DNA of 7,850 bases from Gordonia sp. (in: high G+C Gram-positive bacteria) (GTDB lineage Bacteria > Actinomycetota > Actinomycetes > Mycobacteriales > Mycobacteriaceae), in the NCBI GenBank assembly GCA_030152405.1, contig JASLJL010000517.1, positions 1 through 7,850 of the forward strand, in the 5' to 3' direction. Positions 1 to 5,699 of this stretch are shown here, piece by piece. The first letter of the stretch is position 1; every line of letters starts with the position of its first letter. The notes below the pieces were generated by a model. The model was not told the DNA's origin. It made no database searches and worked only from the letters and a program-made list of their open reading frames with translations. Made by a program: the position numbers and the translations under genes.

Positions 1-52
1 CGCGCGGACCACGGACCGCGAACACGCGCCGACCGTAGTCGATTCGATCCAT
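1..52 (-). CDS. Start of a probable second FecCD-family permease (cut by the left edge)
   Basis: An ATG at 52-50 opens a frame that stays open to the left edge and encodes 17 residues, MDRIDYGRRVFAVRGPR. It starts only 5 bases after the stop of the preceding FecCD permease. A short polar start with a DxG-R-V-x-x-x-R pattern resembles the N-terminus of actinobacterial FepG-type permeases as I recall them, and FecCD subunits commonly come as a tandem pair that forms the transmembrane heterodimer of a ferric-siderophore importer. The call therefore rests mainly on gene order and spacing; 17 residues are too few for a family assignment. No strong Shine-Dalgarno is visible, so translation may depend on coupling to the upstream gene. 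The ATP-binding subunit would be expected further downstream, outside the window. Confidence 0.6.
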   Translation of the reverse strand, partial: MDRIDYGRRVFAVRGPR

Positions 53-57
53 CGAGT

Positions 58-1134
58 TCACAGTTCGCTCGCCGTCCGTCGGCGGGCCAGCGCGATCAGA
101 ACCGGTGCGCCGATGAAGGCGGTGATGATGCCCGCGGGAATCTCCTCGTCGTTCAACGTCACCCGGCCGAGCATGTCTGCACAGACCACCAGGATCGCCC
201 CGCCCACCAGGCTGAACGGCAGGATCCACCGCTGATCGGGCCCGACGATCCACCGCACCACGTGCGGGATCATCAGGCCGACGAACCCGATCGGGCCCGC
301 TGCTGCGGTCGCGGCGCCACACATCAGGGTCACCGCCGCGACGCCGAGGATGCGGACCCGCGTGAGCGGGACACCGAGTGCGACGGCCAGATCGTCGCCG
401 AGGGCCACCGCGTTCAACGCGCGCGCCACGAGCACCGCGACGACTGCGCCGACGAGCACGAAGGCGGCCATTCCGATCACCACGCCGAATCCTCGATTGG
501 TGATCGAGCCGGCCTGCCAGAACCGCATGGTCGTGAACGCCGCGGAGTCGATGAGGACCATGCCCTGCGTGACGCCTCCGAGGAAGGCCGCCAATGCGAC
601 GCCGGCGAGTGCCAGCCGGACCGGTGTCGCACCGGCCCGGCCGCTGTTGGCGAGCGCGTACACCACCACGGCGGCGACGGCGGCTCCGATCAGCGCGAAC
701 CACACGTATCCCCAGTAGCTGCCGATCCCGAAGACCGACACCGCGATCACGATCGCGAACGCAGACCCGGCGTTGACGCCGAGGATGCCCGGGTCGGCGA
801 GCGGGTTGCGGGTCATCGCCTGGATGATCGCGCCCGACATCGCCAGCGCCGCGCCGACGAGGATCGCGAGCAGTCCGCGCGGGATCCGCTGATCCCACAG
901 GACGTTCACCTCGTCGAGGTTCGGGTTGCCCGGTGACCGATCGGCGTGAATCAACGCCTCGATCACGTGCGACACCGGGATGTCCCGCACGCCCACTCCC
1001 AGGCTGACCACGAACAGCGCGACGACTGCGGCGATCGCGACGGCCATCGCGATCGACCGCAGTCGATTCGATCGCATCAGCCCCTGGGGCGCTCCGCGAT
1101 CGGAGGTCGTCTCCGAGGACGACCCGTGGTGCAC
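58..1134 (-). CDS. Ferric-siderophore ABC importer permease, FecCD family
   Basis: Integral-membrane subunit of a BtuC/FepD-type importer that would pass a ferric siderophore from the binding lipoprotein into the cytoplasm. The 358 residues are almost wholly hydrophobic with the usual multi-helix FecCD profile. Family landmarks are in order: RIPR at 83-86, the QAMTRNPLADPGILG block from 105, MRFWQAGS at 203-210, the coupling-region GPIGFVGLMIPHVVR at 280-294, and a C-terminal EIPAGIITAFIGAP block from 331 ending in Arg-rich tail. Length matches the family (about 330-360). The start shown is a GTG 5 bases after the lipoprotein stop, with a weak AAGAG eight bases upstream. An alternative ATG at 1077-1075, preceded by AGGGG, would trim 19 polar residues and is quite possible. 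Immediately followed by a second probable permease, so it likely works as a heterodimer. Substrate cannot be read from the sequence. Confidence 0.93.
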   Translation of the reverse strand: MHHGSSSETTSDRGAPQGLMRSNRLRSIAMAVAIAAVVALFVVSLGVGVRDIPVSHVIEALIHADRSPGNPNLDEVNVLWDQRIPRGLLAILVGAALAMSGAIIQAMTRNPLADPGILGVNAGSAFAIVIAVSVFGIGSYWGYVWFALIGAAVAAVVVYALANSGRAGATPVRLALAGVALAAFLGGVTQGMVLIDSAAFTTMRFWQAGSITNRGFGVVIGMAAFVLVGAVVAVLVARALNAVALGDDLAVALGVPLTRVRILGVAAVTLMCGAATAAAGPIGFVGLMIPHVVRWIVGPDQRWILPFSLVGGAILVVCADMLGRVTLNDEEIPAGIITAFIGAPVLIALARRRTASEL

Positions 1135-1139
1135 TGCGG

Positions 1140-2144
1140 TCAGCTCTTGACCTTTCCGGCTGCCGACGTCAGCGCATCACGCACGCCGGCATCGTCGAGG
1201 ACGTAGTTCATGTTGAGGTACGTCGGCGTTCCGGCCGCCTCGGCCAGCGCCTTGTTCTCGATCGTCCGACCGTCGCGCACCACTGCGAGGTTCTTGAACA
1301 CCGAGTTGTCGGTGATCTCCTTGCGGTCGGCGTAGAAGTTCAGGATCAACACGTCGCGATCCAGCGACGACAGGTCCTCCAGCGAGGGCTGCGCCGGGTC
1401 GGTCGACGGCGGCGGAACGAGTCCGAACATCTTCAGGTAGTTCGCCACGTACGGCTCGACGGAGTCGTTCGACAGGCCTCCGCCGATGTACTGGACGGCG
1501 AGGGCGGCGGTCTTGCCGACGACGCTCGGGTTGTCCGCACGCCACTGCGCGGCCTTCGCATCGGTGTCGGCGATGACCTTCTCAGCCTCGCTCTCCTTGC
1601 CGAGCGCCTTGGCGACGGTCCGCAGGAAGGTGGGAGCATCGACGTCGGACGGCGACGTGAACGGCTTCGGGAAGGTGACGACCGGCGCGATCTTGCTCAG
1701 TTGCTTGTAGGTGTCGTCCATGTACCAGCTTCCGACGGCGAGGATCAGGTCCGGACGAGCCTTGACGACGTCTTCGGTTCGGATCTCGTAGGAGGTTCCG
1801 GTCCAGATCCGCTCCGGGTCGGCGCCTTCCTTCTTCAATGCGTCGGTCGTCCAGGTGTTGAACGGGAAGTCCTTGTACTCGGCGACCACGCTCGGGGTGA
1901 CCCCGAGCGCCTGCGCCGCATTGAGATCGGCTTCAGAGACGGCGAGGATCCGCTTGGGCGACGCGGGGATCTTGCTTGTTCCGAATGCGTTCTCGAGGGT
2001 GATCTGCGCGCCGCCCGCGTCGTCGGAGTCGTCGTTGCCACAGGCGCCGAGCACTGCCGCGAGGAGCGCGATGACGGCGATCAGGACGCCGGCGACGAGA
2101 CCGCGGCCTCTCCGGGTCGAGCGAGTCGGGATCGTCTGCTTCAT
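1140..2144 (-). CDS. Siderophore-binding lipoprotein of an ABC importer (class III, FecB/FepB-like)
   Basis: Extracytoplasmic solute-binding protein (334 residues) that captures ferric siderophore and hands it to the FecCD permease encoded just downstream. It has an Arg-rich N-terminus, a hydrophobic stretch from about 15 to 33 and a lipobox LGAC with the acylated Cys at 35, then an acidic Gly/Asp linker. The body has the two-lobe periplasmic-binding pattern: PKRILAVSEADLNAAQALG, then DVVKARPDLILAVGSW with the following KIAPVV strand, a long helical link, and a second lobe including DRDVLILNFY. The frame is open further upstream to 2219, but the ATG at 2144 is chosen because GAAGGAA sits six bases before it and because it puts the signal peptide at the N-terminus; the longer start would overlap the previous gene and bury the signal. 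A candidate iron-dependent operator lies 54 bases upstream. The ligand is inferred from the neighbouring NRPS, not from residues. Confidence 0.92.
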   Translation of the reverse strand: MKQTIPTRSTRRGRGLVAGVLIAVIALLAAVLGACGNDDSDDAGGAQITLENAFGTSKIPASPKRILAVSEADLNAAQALGVTPSVVAEYKDFPFNTWTTDALKKEGADPERIWTGTSYEIRTEDVVKARPDLILAVGSWYMDDTYKQLSKIAPVVTFPKPFTSPSDVDAPTFLRTVAKALGKESEAEKVIADTDAKAAQWRADNPSVVGKTAALAVQYIGGGLSNDSVEPYVANYLKMFGLVPPPSTDPAQPSLEDLSSLDRDVLILNFYADRKEITDNSVFKNLAVVRDGRTIENKALAEAAGTPTYLNMNYVLDDAGVRDALTSAAGKVKS

Positions 2145-2150
2145 GGAATG

Positions 2151-2157
2151 TTCCTTC
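2151..2157 (-). promoter_or_regulatory. Shine-Dalgarno of the binding-lipoprotein gene
   Basis: GAAGGAA on the minus strand, with a six-base spacer to the ATG at 2144-2142. It is the strongest ribosome binding site near this gene and decides for this start over the longer open frame that begins at 2219. Confidence 0.75.
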
Positions 2158-2193
2158 GATGTGTGGAGTGGATCGGCTCGCCGACCACTCGGG

Positions 2194-2217
2194 TGAATTA
2201 AGCGTAGCCTAAGCTTC
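2194..2217 (-). promoter_or_regulatory. Candidate DtxR/IdeR-type iron box
   Basis: On the minus strand 2217-2199 reads GAAGCTTAGGCTACGCTTA. Its core TTAGGCTAC matches eight of nine central bases of the IdeR/DtxR consensus (TTAGGTTAGGCTAACCTAA), and 13 of 19 overall. The 17 bases AAGCTTAGGCTACGCTT match their own reverse complement at 14 of 17 positions. A second register shifted by five bases (2212-2194, TTAGGCTACGCTTAATTCA) also matches 13 of 19. In this regulator family, iron-loaded repressor binds such boxes and shuts off siderophore genes. The placement, 54 bases before the lipoprotein ATG in the only real gap of the window, is what an operator would need. The box includes the TAG stop (2211-2209) of the upstream ABC gene. 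The match is partial, so this is a good candidate and not a certainty. Confidence 0.6.
2201..2211 (-). promoter_or_regulatory. Possible -10 elements inside the iron box
   Basis: TAGGCT (2211-2206) and TACGCT (2206-2201) on the minus strand both fit the actinobacterial TAnnnT pattern. Either would give a leader of roughly 50 bases before the lipoprotein ATG, and both would be covered by a repressor on the box. No convincing -35 hexamer is visible, and TAnnnT occurs easily by chance. Confidence 0.35.
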
Positions 2218-3981
2218 ATCGCGCCCCTTAGCCCAGGCTGCCCATATCTCGCTGTATCGGCCTCCCGACGCCACCAGCTCTGCGTGTGGACCGGACTCCA
2301 CGACGCGTCCTGCCTCGAGGTGGACGATCCGGTCGGCAGCGGCCGCCTGGCTGAGCCGATGAGCGATGACGAGCGCCGAACGACCTGCGAGGACCGCCGC
2401 CGCCGACTCCTCGAGGACGCCTGCGCCGACGCTGCCCGCGTCGGCGGTCGCCTCGTCGACGATCACGACGTCGGGATCGAGCAGGTCTATCCGAGCGAGC
2501 GCCAACTGCTGGGCGACCATCGCGTCCACCTGGTGACCGTGCTCGCCGACCACCGTGTCGAGCCCGTCGTCGAGGCCGCGCGCCCACCCCGCGGCGCCGA
2601 CCTTCTCCAGTGCGGCCCACACTCGCTCGACGTCTGCGTCGGGCCTGCCCAGCAGCAGGTCTTCGCGCAACGTCCCGGAGAACACGTGGACCTCCTGCGT
2701 CAGTAATGCCACGCGGCGCGCACGATCGGCGTCCGGGATGTCCCGGACCGGCACTCCACCGAGTGACACCGATCCGCTGCCCGCCGGGTGGATTCCCGCC
2801 AGGACGGTTGCGAGCGTGCTCTTTCCGGCGCCGGACATGCCGACCAGCGCGACGTGCTCGCCCGGTCGGACGGCGACGGACACGCCGTGCAGAATCGAGT
2901 GCTCCGGCGAGTAGCCGAAGTCGATGTCGGACGCGACCAACCCGCTGCCGTCGTCGTGCCGGGTGTGGTCGACCTCGACGTCCTGACCGGGCAGGTCGAG
3001 CACTCCGACGATGCGGCCGAGTGCGGCGGCGCCGGACTGCAGATCGTCGAGCACGTACATGACCTGTCCGATCGGGTCGAACAGTGCGAGGAAGAAGAGC
3101 ATCGCGGCGGTGGTCGCGCCGACGGTCACCGCACCGTCGCCGACCAGGACGAACCCGATGACGAGGATCACAGCCATCCCGATGAACTCACCGAGGTTCA
3201 GCCGCCCCGCGAGCCTGTTCTGCAGAACCGTGGCCTGCATCGACCGTCGGACGACGGCCCACGAATGGCTGTCGATCCGCTCGCTCAGCGGAGCCCCGAG
3301 GTCGAACGCGCGCACAGTCGGCAGACCCTGCACCGGTCCGAGCACGTGATGCGCGCGCTCGGCCGCCGCCGTCCGCTCGGCGGCGTACACCGCGGGCGCC
3401 TGGCGGACGTACATGCGCGCCGTGACGTAGTACAGCGGCGCCGTCACGACTGCGACCAGCAGGAACCGCCAATCGATCGCGGCGAGTCCGATCACCGTCA
3501 CGACGACGCCCGCTTGTGCCATCAACAACGACGGAAGCGCGGTTCCGATGGCTTCGCTGACCTTGTCCACGTCGTCGGTGGCGCGCGACAGCACGTCTCC
3601 GCTGCCCGCCGCCTCCACTTGAGCGACGGGCAGGCGCAGGACGCCGGCGAGCATCTCCTCGCGGAGTTCGGCCAGGACCGACTCGAAGACCGACGCCGCG
3701 GTCGCGATGCCGATCCCGGCGCACAGCGCGCAGGCGACGGCGGCGACGACCATGAACACTCCCCGCACCGCTATGTCGGACGCCTCACCGCCCTGCGCGA
3801 CGACGTCGACGATCGAACCGAGCAGTCGCGGCGTGACCAGTCCGAATGCGCCGGAGGCGGTCATCGCGACGACGACCACCGCCAGCCCGGCTCGATGTCG
3901 GCCCAGATGCGACACGAGATGACGGGCGGTTCGTCGCCAGTCCGCCACCGGGAGTCGGACTTGGTTCGGGTGTGCGCTCAT
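2209..3981 (-). CDS. ABC half-transporter (TMD-NBD) with intact Walker motifs but a lost LSGGQ signature
   Basis: A 590-residue type IV (exporter-fold) ABC half-transporter: six-helix membrane domain over about residues 1-320, then a nucleotide-binding domain. An aromatic A-loop (FGYS), Walker A GMSGAGKS (381-388, Lys387), Q-loop Gln429, Walker B IVDE (Asp509-Glu510) and H-loop His541 are all present. The signature, normally LSGGQ, reads VDAMV (485-489), and the D-loop SALD position reads ADAG (513-516), although the following QLALAR helix is intact, so this is substitution and not a frameshift. It can bind ATP but must borrow a signature from a partner, which the neighbouring gene supplies. 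The ATG at 3981 is chosen because it overlaps the previous stop as ATGA and has AGGGG eight bases upstream; a longer frame to 4059 would run 80 bases into the previous gene. No siderophore-interaction (SIP) domain as in IrtA. Likely siderophore export (ExiT-like); YbtPQ-like import cannot be excluded. Confidence 0.92.
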   Translation of the reverse strand: MSAHPNQVRLPVADWRRTARHLVSHLGRHRAGLAVVVVAMTASGAFGLVTPRLLGSIVDVVAQGGEASDIAVRGVFMVVAAVACALCAGIGIATAASVFESVLAELREEMLAGVLRLPVAQVEAAGSGDVLSRATDDVDKVSEAIGTALPSLLMAQAGVVVTVIGLAAIDWRFLLVAVVTAPLYYVTARMYVRQAPAVYAAERTAAAERAHHVLGPVQGLPTVRAFDLGAPLSERIDSHSWAVVRRSMQATVLQNRLAGRLNLGEFIGMAVILVIGFVLVGDGAVTVGATTAAMLFFLALFDPIGQVMYVLDDLQSGAAALGRIVGVLDLPGQDVEVDHTRHDDGSGLVASDIDFGYSPEHSILHGVSVAVRPGEHVALVGMSGAGKSTLATVLAGIHPAGSGSVSLGGVPVRDIPDADRARRVALLTQEVHVFSGTLREDLLLGRPDADVERVWAALEKVGAAGWARGLDDGLDTVVGEHGHQVDAMVAQQLALARIDLLDPDVVIVDEATADAGSVGAGVLEESAAAVLAGRSALVIAHRLSQAAAADRIVHLEAGRVVESGPHAELVASGGRYSEIWAAWAKGRDEA

Positions 3982-5699
3982 CGGGTGATCCCCTGGCTCG
4001 TCGAGTCGAGTGAAACGGTCGCGTCGAGTCGGACCACGGTGTCGGCGGCCGCGATCCACGCGGGCGACTGGGTGAACACGACGGTCGCGGCATCGGTGCG
4101 AGCGGCGCGGACGCGCTCGGTGACCGTCGCCTCGGTGATCGAGTCGACCGCCGTGGTCGGGTCGGTGAGCACCAGGAACGACGACTCCGCGGCGAGTGCG
4201 CGAGCGAGGCCGACACGCTGCCGCTGTCCTCCCGAGAGCATCTGCCCGGCTTCCCCGACCGGAGTGTCGAGCCCGTCGGACAGGACCGCGGCGACGTCGT
4301 CACAGGCCGCCGCGAAGACTGCGCGCGAGACTCTGCCTGTCCCGTCCCGGTCAGCGTCGTCGACGACGGCCGCGACGTTCTCGATCACGGACCCCTCGAA
4401 GAGGTGAGGCGCGTGGGGCACCACGCGCACCGTCGACCGACCGGTGTCGTGATCGAGGTCGGCGACGTCGGTTCCGCCGACGCGGACAGCGGCGCCCGGG
4501 ATCTCTTCTTCCCGAGCCATCGCCGCGGTGAGAATCCTGCCGGTGGCCTGGTCGGCGGCGATCACGGTCAGGCCGCGCTCGGGGATGACCAGGTCCGGCA
4601 CACCGGCGACCCCGGTGACGGTGAGCGGCCCCGCCGACGCCGACGCGTCGCCCGCCCGCACTCCCGGCCCCGCCTGCAGCACCGAGAGGACACGACCCGC
4701 GCTCGGCACGGCGCCGTTCCACACCGCGCCGAAGTTGGTTCCGATCGCGTTGAGCGGGCCCATGATGAACTGGGTGAGACCGACGACGGTGATCAGCTGT
4801 CCCAGACTCAGCTGACCGTCGACCGCCATGGCACCGGCCGCGAGGCCGACCGCGATCACGAAGATCGACGACACGGTCTGCAGCAGTGCGACATAGGCAC
4901 CCTCGGTACGCATCGCCGCTATCGCGTGATCGCGGGCGCGTCCGCTGGCGGCGCGGTAGCGTCGGGCCGCCTCCGCCTCCGCACCGATGCCTTTGAGAAC
5001 ACGGAAACCGGCGACCAGGTCGCCCGCGGTGCCGGCCGCGAGGCCGACCGACTCCTGCTGTTGCTCGGTTCGGGCGCGCAGGGGCGCGCCGGCCCGGTCG
5101 AGGACCCAGAACATCGCAGGCGCACCGAGCAGCACGGCGACGCCGAGCGGCCAGGAGATCCACAGCAGCACCACGCCCGCGACCACGACCGCCGCCATCT
5201 CGCCGACCGGGAACACCGCCAGCAGCACCGCGCGGGACAGTCGGGCGACGTCCGAGGTCGCGATGCTCAGCGCCGTGCCGGGCAGCCGTGCGGGTCCGTC
5301 TGTGCCGGCCGGATCGAGCATCCGGTCGGTGACCCGCATGCGGAACTGATGCTCGATCACGTTCAGCGCATACATCGCCATGCGGTCGCCGAAGCGCCAG
5401 GTGACCGAGAGCAGCACGAAGTCGGCGGCGAGCACGACGATCCACAGGACGAGCGCGTCCCAGTCCTGGGCGAGGACGGCGCGGTCGATCGCGAGCCCCA
5501 TCACGACAGGCACGAGCGCTTCGCCCACGAAGTGCAGGATCACCAGAATCATCGCCGGGATCGCGTACCGGTTGGCGCCCCACATGGTCCGCAGCACCAG
5601 TCGTCGTGGAGTCGTAGCACCGTCGACTCGTACGCGGGTACCTCGCTCGGCGGGTCGGTCGCCCGCCAGGTATCCGGTGGGTGTCCGGGGGGATGTCAT
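3978..5699 (-). CDS. ABC half-transporter (TMD-NBD) with intact LSGGQ but degenerate Walker A, Walker B, Q- and H-loops
   Basis: A 573-residue exporter-fold half-transporter: membrane domain over about residues 30-340 (including the cytoplasmic-loop segment DLVAGFRVLKGIGAE), then a shortened nucleotide-binding domain. The signature LSGGQRQR (488-495) and D-loop TAVD (516-519) are canonical. The ATP-holding motifs are not: the Walker A position reads ADQATGRIL (382-390; Lys to Arg388, Ser to Ile389), the Q-loop Gln is His429, Walker B reads LVLTD (Asp to Thr512, catalytic Glu to Asp513), and the H-loop His is Gln544. The aromatic A-loop region is also missing. The frame and surrounding sequence are otherwise clean. 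Alone it should not hydrolyse ATP; paired with the next gene it supplies the missing signature. Start at 5699 overlaps the NRPS stop as ATGA, with AAGGA six bases upstream. Probably the non-catalytic half of a siderophore transporter. Confidence 0.92.
   Translation of the reverse strand: MTSPRTPTGYLAGDRPAERGTRVRVDGATTPRRLVLRTMWGANRYAIPAMILVILHFVGEALVPVVMGLAIDRAVLAQDWDALVLWIVVLAADFVLLSVTWRFGDRMAMYALNVIEHQFRMRVTDRMLDPAGTDGPARLPGTALSIATSDVARLSRAVLLAVFPVGEMAAVVVAGVVLLWISWPLGVAVLLGAPAMFWVLDRAGAPLRARTEQQQESVGLAAGTAGDLVAGFRVLKGIGAEAEAARRYRAASGRARDHAIAAMRTEGAYVALLQTVSSIFVIAVGLAAGAMAVDGQLSLGQLITVVGLTQFIMGPLNAIGTNFGAVWNGAVPSAGRVLSVLQAGPGVRAGDASASAGPLTVTGVAGVPDLVIPERGLTVIAADQATGRILTAAMAREEEIPGAAVRVGGTDVADLDHDTGRSTVRVVPHAPHLFEGSVIENVAAVVDDADRDGTGRVSRAVFAAACDDVAAVLSDGLDTPVGEAGQMLSGGQRQRVGLARALAAESSFLVLTDPTTAVDSITEATVTERVRAARTDAATVVFTQSPAWIAAADTVVRLDATVSLDSTSQGITR
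3990..3994 (-). promoter_or_regulatory. Shine-Dalgarno of the second ABC gene
   Basis: AGGGG on the minus strand, eight bases before the ATG at 3981-3979 and lying within the last codons of the upstream ABC gene. It supports the ATGA-overlap start over an upstream in-frame start at 4059. Confidence 0.65.

Noticed and set aside
2145..2208. Rho-independent terminator between the ABC gene and the lipoprotein gene
   Set aside because: No stable GC-rich hairpin followed by a T-run is visible in this gap, so read-through from the upstream block remains possible.
2461..2540. Frameshift or sequencing error as the cause of the missing LSGGQ in the 2209-3981 gene
   Set aside because: Flanking motifs on both sides (GEHG before, QQLALAR and VIVDEAT after) are in the same frame and correctly spaced, so the change is by substitution. 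The same holds around the altered Walker A and B of the 3978-5699 gene.
2788..4407. Long open frame on the plus strand (539 codons) opposite the two ABC genes
   Set aside because: It is antisense to strongly supported ABC motifs, crosses the boundary of two genes, and its translation is a low-complexity mix of Arg, Asp, His and Gly typical of antisense frames in GC-rich DNA.
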